This document shows, piece by piece, positions 26,701 to 35,335 of a stretch of 64,000 bases of DNA (the stretch's first letter is position 1; every line of letters starts with the position of its first letter). The DNA comes from Lachnospiraceae bacterium (GTDB lineage Bacteria; Bacillota; Clostridia; Lachnospirales; Lachnospiraceae): assembly GCA_017518185.1 (NCBI GenBank), contig JAFWWB010000049.1, forward strand, positions 1 to 64,000, given 5' to 3'. The notes beneath the pieces are model-generated. The model worked only from the letters and a program-made list of their open reading frames with translations, made no database searches and was not told where the DNA came from. A program made the translations under genes and the position numbers.

Positions 26701-29700
26701 TACTTCCCTTCCTCGTTTATGCTGCTCCAGTTTGACTTCTTTTTAAAGCGGATGTAATAGTAGTTTCCTCTGTCTGAACTGCTGCCGGTCTTTACAAGCT
26801 CACCGAACTCCGTGTAGATGGTTCCTTTCTCATCTTCTATCTGAAGCTTCGGATCCTTATCCAGATTATAGCCCCTGAGTGAGAAATAGATATCATCTCC
26901 GGTATTGTCATAGCCGTTGCCCACTGTGCTGCATTCGAAGATCACGGGACCGTCCGCAACCTTTACCGCCTTCTCAAGAACACTCTTTGAACCGTCGGGG
27001 AGTGTCAGCACCACGTCATAGTCTCCGTCCTCAAGTATCCTTCTGATGGGGATATTGATGTCGGCGCGGCCGTATTCATAGTTCCCCGGATTACTGAAAT
27101 AATGGCCCTTTATAACATTTTTGTAGAGCTCGGAGAATCTGTTGCTGGTGGAGATATTCTTACTGCCGTCCCCGCTCCAGACAACGCCGTTCTTCTGAAG
27201 GTTTGCGCTGACGGTTCCCTTCAGATCCGCAGATCCGGGAGTCCAGATCTGGACGCTGAGCGAATCCGCATCCCTGCTTATGTAAGGCTGAACAGTGATG
27301 CCTGTGCTGACCTCCTCGCATTTGAGATCAAAGCTGTACTCAAGGGTAGTGCCTTCCCCATCGCTTATCAGTACGGAAGCTTTGTATGTCTGACCTGCAG
27401 AAAGCCCGAGGATCTCTCCGAAATCCCCGCAGGTAAGTACCATTCCTCTGTTCCAGGTACTTGTTTCAGCCGCCTTTGTATAGGCCTCGCTCTTACCGCT
27501 GAGATTGACGCTCACGGTATATTTTCTTGCCTTCAGATCGTCTGTTTCAAGGCAGAAGGTAAAGCCTCCTTTCGTATCCCTGTAAACAGTTTCCGATACA
27601 TAGATATTTTCGGATCTGCGGGTATATTTGAAATCCGTCAGGGAAGAAGGGATCTTTGCGGAAGCTGCTGCCGTATCGCTTACAAGGTTTCCGGTAAGAT
27701 CCAGCTTCTCCAGGGCCGTGGCGGAAAGATCGGGTATAGTCTTGATATCGTTATACTGAAGGTCAAGGCTCTTAAGCTTCTTCATGCCTGCAAGGGGAGA
27801 CATATCACTTATGGCCTGATCCTTTATGGTCAGGGACTGGAGATTGGGAAGCTTCTCCGGTATATCTGCCAGTGAAGTGATAAAGCCCTGCTGGCCGCTG
27901 TAGCTGTAGTAGCTCAGATCCAGATTGGTCTCAAGCTCAAGCTGCGCATTGGTCATGTTGTAATACCTGTTCTTCAGCAGCTTATAGAGGACGGGATCAG
28001 TGAAATCCTCTTCCGTGTATGTCACGGTCTTAGCTGTACGGTAGCTTACAGGAGCCTCCTCCGAACCCAGGACATCCACGGCCCTATCCGTTAAGGAAGA
28101 GCCGAGCTGTATATAATACTCATACTCCGTGTCGTCATTCAGTCCTGAGATCTCCAGCCTGCTAAAGCTGCCGCTCTGTTTGCTTTCGTTCCAGCTGTAG
28201 CTAGAATACGTAGAGTGGTTGAACTTTTCTTCTCCCGCCTTTCTTAACTTAAGTATGAAGCGGGGGCTGTCGATCCTGTAGCTGGGATACGCGGATACGG
28301 TGTAGGCTATGCTTGTTATGCCGTTCTCGGAAACAAGAGTGACTTTTCGCTTACTCTGATCCTGTCTCTTTATTTCGATGGGTACGGTCACAACCTTCTT
28401 TTCCGCATCGGCGCCGACATATACCTCGTAAGCCAGGTAAAGTTCGTCATAACCTTCAGTGGAAAAGGTGATCACAATATTTCCATCCTTATCATATGAC
28501 TTGCTGCCTGCCTTTATGGAAACCTTGTTCTCGCTGCATATATAAATATCCCGTATCGTCTCGTTGCCGGGATTATCAAAGCTGACCTTCACGCTTTCGC
28601 CGATGTAGCCGTATTCCAGCACTTCGACCGATGCCGTTACCCTGCTCTCGGTCACTGCAGCCTTTGTGGTGAAGGTCCCTATATCCGATATGCGGAGATA
28701 CTTGTTGTTATTGAGTACCGCAACGCAGTATCTGTATTCGGTATCCGGCAGCAGCGGCGTACTTCCCGTGCCTATGGTACCGCTTATATCGGTATTGGTG
28801 GTCTGATAAGTTGAGGGGAACTGCCCTATCTTTTCATTCCTGAGGCCTTCAGCATCTTTGTTGATGATCACGTTGTTTCCCGAAAGCACATCATCCGATG
28901 CCTTGCCGTAGAAGCAGTAGACCTGTCCGTAGCGTATCCAGTAGTCACTGTACTGACTGTCCTTTTCTTCATCGTACTTAAGAGGCACCGTCAGTTCTGC
29001 CGAATAGCTGGATGCATTCAGCGAGACAGTAGTCCTGTACTGTTCAAGGGTGGTGAAGCTGTAAGTCTCCGTAAGGTAATGGAAATCCGTCGCATTGTTT
29101 CCGATCTTTCCGATAAAGCGGGCACTGTAGGCAGTTTCGGGCGCAAGATCGTTCAAAGTAAAATCCTGGTAGCTTGCATAATACGATCTTATGCCTTCGG
29201 GCAGAGCGTTGGGATCGGGGTTCTCGGGAAATACCGTATCATCCGCACCTTCCGTATATATCATATAGACCTTGCGTGAAGATGTATCATCCGCAGGCAC
29301 CCATTCATAGGTATATCTCACAGCAGCTTCCGCGACTTTGGGAGTGATCTCAACACCGGTTATCTTAAATCCTTCCTGTGTGGTGAACTCGAGGATACCT
29401 GTCTTGAAAACATATCTGGTGCCTTCAAGAACAGCCAGTCTGTACTGATATGTAGTAGAATGAGTAAGATTGGAAAGGTTTATCTGCTGTACACCTGCCC
29501 CCTGGAACTTTAGTCCCCTGTTACTCCTCTTGAATACGCTCAGGTCCGAATAAGAACCCTCGTCAGCTGTGGTCATCTCTCCATCGGTGTAGTAAACATA
29601 AACCTCTACACTCCGGTTTTCGGATACAAGGCCGCTGAGGGTTATTTCCACATCGGCTTTGAAAGCCTTGGGCACCACATTTGCGCTGAGGGTATAACCC

Positions 29701-30104
29701 TCACCTTCGCTGACAGGATCTTCTGTATCTATGATCTCCTCAGCCTCTTCGGACGCCTCTTCTTCGGAGTCTTCCTCTCCGGCAGACTCCTCTTCGAAAG
29801 CCTCTATAGCCTCTTCAGCTTCCTCAGCCTCAGCTGCCTCTTCTTCCTCTTCTGCAGCCTCTTCCTCTTCCTCATCGTAAGTATCGGCTTCTTCGCTTTC
29901 TCCGGAGTCTTCCTTATCGACGGATGCATCTTCGGATCCGGTGTTGTCCGCATCTTCCTCTTCGATGCCTTCTTCTTCAGCCGCATCGAAAGCCTCCGCC
30001 TCCTCTGCTGCCGGAGCTGCCATCGCCGTCATGGACCCGATCTCGGAAAAGATCATGGTAAAAGACAGCAATCCGCTCAGGATCCTGTAATACTTTCTTT
30101 TCAT
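23787..30104 (-). CDS. Giant secreted Ig-like/LRR surface protein
   Basis: This 2105-residue protein has an N-terminal signal peptide (KRKYYRILSGLLSFTMIFSE, probable cleavage near AMAA). A very acidic Glu/Asp/Ala region follows (about 30-140), then FN3/Ig-like beta domains (about 145-720). A short leucine-rich block (about 735-815, e.g. LKSLDLQYNDIKTIPDLS) is followed by further beta-sandwich domains (to about 1600). At least four Ig-like repeats with a DYKVSYSNN...G type pattern lie near the C-terminus. No LPXTG, SLH or cell-wall-binding motif is visible, so attachment is unclear. A substrate-binding or adhesion role is plausible but not shown. The last repeats resemble the partial gene at 63339-64000. 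Promoter and AAGGAGG are clear. Confidence 0.9.
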   Translation of the reverse strand: MKRKYYRILSGLLSFTMIFSEIGSMTAMAAPAAEEAEAFDAAEEEGIEEEDADNTGSEDASVDKEDSGESEEADTYDEEEEEAAEEEEEAAEAEEAEEAIEAFEEESAGEEDSEEEASEEAEEIIDTEDPVSEGEGYTLSANVVPKAFKADVEITLSGLVSENRSVEVYVYYTDGEMTTADEGSYSDLSVFKRSNRGLKFQGAGVQQINLSNLTHSTTYQYRLAVLEGTRYVFKTGILEFTTQEGFKITGVEITPKVAEAAVRYTYEWVPADDTSSRKVYMIYTEGADDTVFPENPDPNALPEGIRSYYASYQDFTLNDLAPETAYSARFIGKIGNNATDFHYLTETYSFTTLEQYRTTVSLNASSYSAELTVPLKYDEEKDSQYSDYWIRYGQVYCFYGKASDDVLSGNNVIINKDAEGLRNEKIGQFPSTYQTTNTDISGTIGTGSTPLLPDTEYRYCVAVLNNNKYLRISDIGTFTTKAAVTESRVTASVEVLEYGYIGESVKVSFDNPGNETIRDIYICSENKVSIKAGSKSYDKDGNIVITFSTEGYDELYLAYEVYVGADAEKKVVTVPIEIKRQDQSKRKVTLVSENGITSIAYTVSAYPSYRIDSPRFILKLRKAGEEKFNHSTYSSYSWNESKQSGSFSRLEISGLNDDTEYEYYIQLGSSLTDRAVDVLGSEEAPVSYRTAKTVTYTEEDFTDPVLYKLLKNRYYNMTNAQLELETNLDLSYYSYSGQQGFITSLADIPEKLPNLQSLTIKDQAISDMSPLAGMKKLKSLDLQYNDIKTIPDLSATALEKLDLTGNLVSDTAAASAKIPSSLTDFKYTRRSENIYVSETVYRDTKGGFTFCLETDDLKARKYTVSVNLSGKSEAYTKAAETSTWNRGMVLTCGDFGEILGLSAGQTYKASVLISDGEGTTLEYSFDLKCEEVSTGITVQPYISRDADSLSVQIWTPGSADLKGTVSANLQKNGVVWSGDGSKNISTSNRFSELYKNVIKGHYFSNPGNYEYGRADINIPIRRILEDGDYDVVLTLPDGSKSVLEKAVKVADGPVIFECSTVGNGYDNTGDDIYFSLRGYNLDKDPKLQIEDEKGTIYTEFGELVKTGSSSDRGNYYYIRFKKKSNWSSINEEGKYSLVLKGDPDDVNNTFPMELDSRLLIDGSYVSEGELNVYSKVYNWKTGKFEFRLDKNRAGHGIAVKAKTNTADEWNISGNGIIDGEGVLRLGLTDAAGLYIPRKGTRMMFKITDEVTGDVYEMHNTDFEVVYYNYSESSSDEPDYNFYAWASPYYNLSGNVKISVGARGGADRHSTDALYARIAIGDQTVSKNMTKSGSYDGYDSFETGDWDLVINDPGSYTVKVCEVFDGSEKVLCSCSILVRNVKLLQSYQYVSYDMKDMGKASLGAEFPMYSGDKTDVKKFVKENDIALEVYTWDLKPVSGVKYEFTDMNSNGYLYCSVTGLSASERGYYFRVTAAGSSVTALHGNGTESYYAYDANYSEKERDDRYGKWASRNRYFNFQNDGDRTAYTRVYIGDTYGRSPYTFSFYKYSDSYTLVSQFTVKDSGSHDFSSKEMKDLDPKTIYICRVSDCMGYTETRTGYFAAADSSVQPVDPVATDLYVEFAAGNVFAFTGGKIQPPVRVMYNGKELIETVDYKVSYSNNVKVKNGNKVPTVTVKGITVGGTASSGFSIVARSMDDVTSATAPATNASKVKPEFYLGSYKLTSKDFEVKSKTDSADGQNIEIVVEGKENFKGTRTFLVKKAEPVALKIQSFKPAERVYNGEEQKLKEGELVVTADGKVVSENEAYMVLYPDDVISAGKVNIVIVPLAGYSKSYKKSYTIKACSAAPTVECAKSAVYAPSGAKASVTVKDGETVLKEGKDYKLKYSSNKKAGAKAKVTVSFMGNYKGVKAQKYEFNVTKAPLEGTAVFCPDMAFVKDGKYASAPFVAAGDTLVGAKEYSVKWTAANGKDVTRLKAADIPEEGLAVSVEITAKSNGNYDGVITGSYTITKVDASRAIDKKAKISIVDSKKKKVSKFAYTGSAVTVGGSNRFNLTVGGKYVGTSNYTVHYFNNVNVGKAVYVITGTGSASGFYGSCSGSFRITKGKLRWL

Positions 30105-30137
30105 CTTACGCCTCCTTATTTAGGATAATGATTTCCA

Positions 30138-30166
30138 ATGTTACCACTATCAAACAGTAACTGCAA
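30138..30166 (-). promoter_or_regulatory. Promoter of the giant surface-protein gene
   Basis: TTGCAG (30161-30166), 17 nt, TAACAT (30138-30143) on the minus strand, 33 bases before the ATG. It lies in the 77-bp gap after the recombinase stop. Confidence 0.6.
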
Positions 30167-30181
30167 GCAAAGCAGCGTTTT

Positions 30182-31942
30182 TTAATCGCTTAGTCTCTCT
30201 ATCTCTGCCTTCAGGGAATTAAGTTCCATCTCCTCAAGGGAAAGCTTCTTTTCGGGAATGATGGCGTCGTCCCTGTCGTTATCCTTAAGGAGCTCCAGGT
30301 TTATACGCCCTACGTAATTATAGAATATCTCCACATGCTGAATACGATTCTTTCCCTTCCCTGTAGGCTCGTGTATCACCACCTTCTGTATAAGGTCGTT
30401 GAGGATACGGTCGCTGACCTTTGTGAAATTCCCTTCGCTCTTTAAAATGCGGGCAAACTTCTCTGCGCCCTTACGCTGATCCCTTATCTCATCAGCCTGT
30501 ATCTTCAGGTATTTCACCTTCTGCTCCAGGTCCCGCTGCTCATCATCATAGTCACGCATCAGCTTCTGGAAGAGACGCTCCGAAATGCGGCCTCCGGAGC
30601 TGTCCTCATACAGCTTTTTGATCAGCTTATCCAGCTCTTCCACCCTGGTCTCCATCAGCTGCATCTCACCTCTGTTCTGCTTTGCATCCCTTTCCTGGTC
30701 TATGGAAGCCACGGAACGGACCAGCTTCAGGAACACCTCTTCCCGTCGTTTTATGAAATCCCTTATGTAATTAAGCTCCTCCGCTATCTGCTCTTCCACA
30801 ACGATGCTCCTTATGTAGTGCATGGTGCAGTCACCGTTGAAAACAGCGCTGCGGTAGCGGCTGCAGATGAAAGCGCTGTCCGCATTGTAGGTGCGTCCGC
30901 CAGCGCGGTGTGCCGAGTTGGGACTCCTGTAGGTCATGCGTTTGCCGCACTGTGCACAGAAGCAGAAGGATGAAAGGCGGTGGGACTTGTATTTCTTCGG
31001 TCCCGGAACTCTGGGGCGCCTGCCCTTCATGGTATTGTACTGGGCTATGTCCCAGGTGAGCTTATCCACCAGGGGCTCGTGGTTATCGTAAAAGATAAAC
31101 TGCTCTTCCTCCGGTATATATTTAACCTTCTTGGTCTTGAAATTCTCTATGGTGGTGCGGCCCATGATAAGATGCCCCAGGTATTCCTTTCTGGACAGTA
31201 TTGTGCGGACAGTTGAAGCTGTCCAGCCATACTCGTTTGCAAACTTATGGCGCACCGCTTCATCGGGCCTGTTCTTCTGGGCATATGCCGCAGGTATGAG
31301 CCAGCGTTCCTGTCTCATATAATAAGCGATGGAGGTAACACCCCTTCCGTTTCTCGCCATCTCGAAGACCCTGCGCACAGTTTTTGCCGCTTCCTCATCC
31401 ACCACAAAGGTCCTGGGATCCTTTTTATCAAGCTTATAGCCGAAGGGGGCCGTGTTTCCAACCCATCTGCCCTGTTCCATCTTTGTGCGGAGCATGGCAC
31501 GGATCTTCCGGCTGGTATCTTTTGCGTACCATTCGTTCATTATATTGATAAAGGGTGTCATCTCGTTTTCCGAGCCGTTCGCTGAGTCCACGGAATTGTT
31601 CACGGCTATGAAACGTACCCCGGCATCGGGGAACATTATCTCCGTAAAGTATCCCACCTGCAGATAGTTTCGGCCGAGGCGGCTTAAGTCCTTTACTACA
31701 AGGCATCCCACCTTCCCGGCCCTTATCTCTTCAAGGAGCTGGTTAAAGCCGGGGCGTTCAAAGCTTACGCCGCTGTAGCCGTCATCAGTAAAATGGCGGA
31801 ACTCTCCCAGATGGTTACGCATGGCGTAATCCTCAAGGAAGATCTTCTGGTTGATGATAGAGTTGCTCTCGCCGACCTGTTCATCATCTCTGGAAAGCCG
31901 CTCATACAATGCTGTGTACTTCTGTTCCCTTGATCTGCCCAT
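30182..31942 (-). CDS. Large serine recombinase
   Basis: This 586-residue protein is of the TndX/phage-integrase type. It has a resolvase catalytic domain (about 1-155; nucleophile Ser17 in YERLSRDDEQ, and the KDLSRLGRNY motif with the conserved Arg). A recombinase domain (about 165-270) precedes a zinc ribbon (CAQCGKRM...CSRY, about 340-385) and a coiled-coil (about 400-520). The start at 31942 follows AGGAGG, and 26 extra upstream residues are not supported. No partner genes of an element are seen around it: sufD lies 139 bp upstream and the giant surface gene 77 bp downstream. It may be the relic of a phage or transposon, or may act on a local site. Confidence 0.92.
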   Translation of the reverse strand: MGRSREQKYTALYERLSRDDEQVGESNSIINQKIFLEDYAMRNHLGEFRHFTDDGYSGVSFERPGFNQLLEEIRAGKVGCLVVKDLSRLGRNYLQVGYFTEIMFPDAGVRFIAVNNSVDSANGSENEMTPFINIMNEWYAKDTSRKIRAMLRTKMEQGRWVGNTAPFGYKLDKKDPRTFVVDEEAAKTVRRVFEMARNGRGVTSIAYYMRQERWLIPAAYAQKNRPDEAVRHKFANEYGWTASTVRTILSRKEYLGHLIMGRTTIENFKTKKVKYIPEEEQFIFYDNHEPLVDKLTWDIAQYNTMKGRRPRVPGPKKYKSHRLSSFCFCAQCGKRMTYRSPNSAHRAGGRTYNADSAFICSRYRSAVFNGDCTMHYIRSIVVEEQIAEELNYIRDFIKRREEVFLKLVRSVASIDQERDAKQNRGEMQLMETRVEELDKLIKKLYEDSSGGRISERLFQKLMRDYDDEQRDLEQKVKYLKIQADEIRDQRKGAEKFARILKSEGNFTKVSDRILNDLIQKVVIHEPTGKGKNRIQHVEIFYNYVGRINLELLKDNDRDDAIIPEKKLSLEEMELNSLKAEIERLSD

Positions 31943-32081
31943 AATCCATACCTCCTGTTTTAGAGTAAAAATGTCCCAAGCCGCGTGTATCACCCGGCCG
32001 GGGACATAACAATGTATCATTCTGATTATGGACTATAACTCAGATAAGAGCTAAAGAAAGGGATCGGTTTGACCCCGGAAG

Positions 32082-33101
32082 TCAAAGCACAGGCTGGTCA
32101 CAGCCGCTGCAGTCGTCACGTGTGCAGAAAAGAGTATCCACATAGCGTGATGCCGCCTCTTTAAGCTTATCGTCGGGGATATGGGAGCTTACCCTCTGTA
32201 TCAGAGCGCGGACCATGAGCTGGCGCGCGATGTCTTCGGAAATGCCGCGGCTTCCCATATAATAGAGCATATCGGCTGAAAGGCGGCCTATGTTCACGGC
32301 ATGGCGGCCGCTCACATCCTCCTCTTCGCCGAGTATCATGGGAACGGCACGGTCTTTGCTGTCCTCACCGAAGACCAGCATCTGTTCTTCCTCATCTCCC
32401 ACGGCGCCTTTGCTGCCTGCCCTGAAATCCAGGGTCTCGCGGGAAGTCTTCTCAGCATCGTCAAGGAGCACTCCGTAAAAGCGCATGAGTCCTTCCGTCT
32501 TCTTTCCGCGGAACACATCCACATGGTTATGGTCTATGCTCATGCCCTTTGAACAGATATAACCCAGGCGGCTTTCCACTGTGGAACGCGCCCCCTGCTG
32601 GTCATAATATGCGCCGGCATAAACCTTTCCGGCTCCCAGCTCCAGTTCCGTATGCTTAAAGGAAGCTCCTGCTTCCAGTCTCACTCCCACATCGTTTAAG
32701 AAGGTGCATTCCTTCGGCAGCATCTGAAAGCTCACCAGATGGAGCTTTGCATCCTCCTCGAGATAAACCCTTACGGAAGAGGCGATGGTGCCGCTGCCTT
32801 CGGTGAATCTCAGGATCACCGTGGCTTCCTCACCCTTTTTAACATGGATGTATTCCGGCTGAAGCCCCGCGTCCGCAAGCAGGTCATCCATGCCCTTTCC
32901 CATGCCTGAAGGGAAAGCCTGGTCGCAGACCATGGGATACTTACCCGCCACGAATTCTTCCCTGCGGGCCGCCGCGATAGCCTCCGGTATGAGGTTCTTT
33001 GCCGGAGTTCCCGTTATATCTTTTACGTTTATTTCCTCGCCGTTGAGACCCAGCTTATTCCAGGTCAGCACCGGGAGGCGGTTGATCATCGTATTCATCA
33101 T
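32082..33101 (-). CDS. sufD: SufD-like Fe-S scaffold protein
   Basis: This 339-residue protein has a SufB/SufD beta-helix core. Conserved late segments are VDVFRGKKTEGLMRFYG, VGDEEEQMLVFGEDS and HAVNIGRLSADMLYYMGSRG. SufD pairs with SufB in the SufBC2D complex that assembles iron-sulphur clusters. Its C-terminus ends in a Cys-rich CTRDDCSGC stretch not usual for SufD. The ATG overlaps the sufB stop by four bases. It is the last gene of the sufCBD operon. Confidence 0.88.
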   Translation of the reverse strand: MMNTMINRLPVLTWNKLGLNGEEINVKDITGTPAKNLIPEAIAAARREEFVAGKYPMVCDQAFPSGMGKGMDDLLADAGLQPEYIHVKKGEEATVILRFTEGSGTIASSVRVYLEEDAKLHLVSFQMLPKECTFLNDVGVRLEAGASFKHTELELGAGKVYAGAYYDQQGARSTVESRLGYICSKGMSIDHNHVDVFRGKKTEGLMRFYGVLLDDAEKTSRETLDFRAGSKGAVGDEEEQMLVFGEDSKDRAVPMILGEEEDVSGRHAVNIGRLSADMLYYMGSRGISEDIARQLMVRALIQRVSSHIPDDKLKEAASRYVDTLFCTRDDCSGCDQPVL

Positions 33102-34543
33102 CCCATTTCCATTTCAAGCTTGATAAGATTGTTCATCTCGGCAGCGTACTCCAGCGGGAGCTCCTTGCTCACCGGGTTGGCAAAGCCGCTGACTATCATG
33201 GCCCTGGCCTCTGTTTCGCTTATTCCCCTGCTCATCATATAGAACACGGCCTCATCGCTTATCCTGCCTATCTTTGCCTCATGTCCCACATCAGCCTTGT
33301 CCGTGCGCACATCCATTGCGGGGATAGTATCGGAGCGGGATACGGAATCCAGCATCAGCGATCCGCAGTTCACGGAAGCCTTTGAGCCCTCCGCGCTCTT
33401 CCGGATCTCCACCGAACTCCTGTAAGTGCTGATACCGCCGCTCTTGCAGACAGACTTGGTGTCGATGAAGGAAGATGTATTCTTTCCTATGTGTATCATC
33501 TTCGCACCGGTATCCAGGTTCTGCCCCTTTCCCGCAAAGGTAATACCTGTGAACTCTCCGTGCGAGTGGTCACCCTTCAGAACGGAAGTGGGGTATAAAT
33601 AGGACACATGCGAACCGAAGGAGCCGGAGATCCACTCAATGGTTCCTCCCTCTTCACAGATGGCGCGTTTGGTGTTTAAGTTGTACATGTTCTTGGACCA
33701 GTTCTCTATGGTGGAATAACGCAGGTGCGCGTTCTTTCCGACGAAGAGCTCCACACAGCCGGCGTGAAGATTGGCGATATTGTATTTGGGTGCGGAGCAG
33801 CCCTCGATGAAATGCACATCCGCTCCTTCATCGATGATTATAAGGGTATGCTCGAACTGTCCCGCTCCGGGGGCATTGAGTCTGAAATAGGACTGCAGCG
33901 GGATCTCCACCTTTGCTCCCGGAGGAGCGTAGACAAAGGATCCGCCGCTCCAGACAGCACCGTGAAGGGCTGCAAACTTGTGATCCGTAGGAGGCACCAG
34001 CTTCATGAAATAGCTTCTGACCATTTCGGAATATTCGCCGGTAAGGGCGCTCTCCATATCGGTATACACCACGCCCTGGGCCTCCACATCCTTGCGGAGA
34101 TTGTGATACACCAGCTCGGAATCGTACTGGGCTCCCACACCCGCGAGGGCTTCACGCTCTGCCTGGGGAATTCCCAGCTTTTCGAAGGCGTTCTTGATAT
34201 CCTCCGGTACCTCGTCCCAGCTGGCGCTCATCTTCGTCTTCGGTTTGACGTAGGTGACTATCCTGTCCATGTTGAGGCCGTCGATGGGAGGGCCCCAGTC
34301 CGGAACCTCAAGTCTATTGTATATCTCAAGGGACTTGAGCCTGAACTCCAGCATCCAGTCGGGATCATGCTTTTCCTTTGAGATGAAGCGGATGATATCC
34401 TCGGTCAGACCCTCCTCCGCCTTGAGGAAATCCTCATCCCGCTCCTCATCCTTGAAATCGTAGAGCCCCCGCTCCACCTCAGGGATGAGTCCGCCGGAAC
34501 GGTCCTCGCTTATATCGATGGGATTATCTGTTCTTGCTTCCAT
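33098..34543 (-). CDS. sufB: SufB Fe-S cluster assembly scaffold
   Basis: This 481-residue protein is the core scaffold on which clusters are built. Family motifs include HAAVWSGGSFVYAPPGAK-type sequence, NLHAGCVELFVGKNAHLRYS, SFGSHVSYLYPTS, the Cys in SVNCGSLML (equivalent to E. coli Cys405) and the Glu in VGHEAKIGRISDE. The start at 34543, one base after the sufC stop, gives the normal length. An alternative in-frame start at 34567 lies within sufC. Translation is probably coupled to sufC. Confidence 0.95.
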   Translation of the reverse strand: MEARTDNPIDISEDRSGGLIPEVERGLYDFKDEERDEDFLKAEEGLTEDIIRFISKEKHDPDWMLEFRLKSLEIYNRLEVPDWGPPIDGLNMDRIVTYVKPKTKMSASWDEVPEDIKNAFEKLGIPQAEREALAGVGAQYDSELVYHNLRKDVEAQGVVYTDMESALTGEYSEMVRSYFMKLVPPTDHKFAALHGAVWSGGSFVYAPPGAKVEIPLQSYFRLNAPGAGQFEHTLIIIDEGADVHFIEGCSAPKYNIANLHAGCVELFVGKNAHLRYSTIENWSKNMYNLNTKRAICEEGGTIEWISGSFGSHVSYLYPTSVLKGDHSHGEFTGITFAGKGQNLDTGAKMIHIGKNTSSFIDTKSVCKSGGISTYRSSVEIRKSAEGSKASVNCGSLMLDSVSRSDTIPAMDVRTDKADVGHEAKIGRISDEAVFYMMSRGISETEARAMIVSGFANPVSKELPLEYAAEMNNLIKLEMEMG

Positions 34544-34544
34544 G

Positions 34545-35279
34545 TCATGCACCAAGATACTTCGCATAGCCGCCGGCGTTTATCTCCTCCACGAGGGTGC
34601 CGTCGCCGCTGTGTACGATACGGCCGTCCACAAGCACGTGGGTGCGGTCGATATCCAGATCATCAAGTATACGGGTGGAATGGGTGATTATGAGAAGGGT
34701 ACCGCCGTTCTCCTTGAATAGGCGTATGCCCTTTGACACCGTGCGCACCGCATCCACATCGAGACCGGAATCGGTCTCGTCAAGTATCGCCAGCTTGGGC
34801 TCCAGCAGGAGCAGCTGGAATATCTCGGCCTTTTTCTTCTCACCGCCGGAAAAGCCTGTATTCAGATCTCTTTCGGCAAAGGCCATATCCATATCGAGAA
34901 GAGCTGCCGTCTCCTCCATCTTCTTTCTGAAGGCGAAAACCTTTACGGGCTTTCCGCTCTTCTCCCTTATGGCGCTTCTGAGGAAAGCTTCAAGCGTAAG
35001 CCCCGGCACCTCCAGAGGATTCTGGAAGGAAAGGAAGATACCTTTCTTTGCACGCTCGTTCACGGCTACGCCCAGCAGACTCTCTCCTTCAAATTCAAGA
35101 CTGCCCTCCGTCACCTTATAAGCAGGGCTTCCCATGATAACATTTCCAAGGGTTGATTTTCCGGCTCCGTTGGGGCCCATGAGCACATGGGTCTCTCCGG
35201 CGTTCATGGAAAGATCCAGCCCCTTCAGGATCTCTCCCTCTTCTGTTCCGGCTCTCAGGCCTTTTATATCAAGTATCAT
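34545..35279 (-). CDS. sufC: SufC Fe-S assembly ATPase
   Basis: This 244-residue ABC-type ATPase drives conformational change in SufBD. It has Walker A MGPNGAGKSTLGNVIMG (about 36), Q-loop LSFQNPLEVPG, signature FSGGEKKKAEI (about 143), Walker B LAILDETDSGLDVDAV (about 168) and the switch His in LLIITHSTR. It is the first gene of the operon, with GGGAGG before the ATG and a consensus promoter bearing a palindrome. sufS and sufU are not in the operon here. Confidence 0.96.
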   Translation of the reverse strand: MILDIKGLRAGTEEGEILKGLDLSMNAGETHVLMGPNGAGKSTLGNVIMGSPAYKVTEGSLEFEGESLLGVAVNERAKKGIFLSFQNPLEVPGLTLEAFLRSAIREKSGKPVKVFAFRKKMEETAALLDMDMAFAERDLNTGFSGGEKKKAEIFQLLLLEPKLAILDETDSGLDVDAVRTVSKGIRLFKENGGTLLIITHSTRILDDLDIDRTHVLVDGRIVHSGDGTLVEEINAGGYAKYLGA

Positions 35280-35306
35280 TATCTACCTCCCAGTTTAACG
35301 CCCATT

Positions 35307-35335
35307 ATTATATCGTAACATTTGTTACGTGTCAA
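35307..35335 (-). promoter_or_regulatory. Consensus suf promoter with palindromic operator
   Basis: TTGACA (35330-35335), 17 nt, TATAAT (35307-35312) on the minus strand: both boxes are perfect. The spacer is filled by a 16-bp perfect palindrome, CGTAACA-TT-TGTTACG on the plus strand (35314-35329). Such strong boxes with an internal palindrome imply a repressor. The regulator cannot be named from the site. The region overlaps the stop codon of the upstream glycosyltransferase gene. Confidence 0.85.

Noticed and set aside
29804-29986. Basic 60-residue frame inside the giant gene
   Set aside because: Frame-shifted reading of the Glu/Asp-rich coding region.
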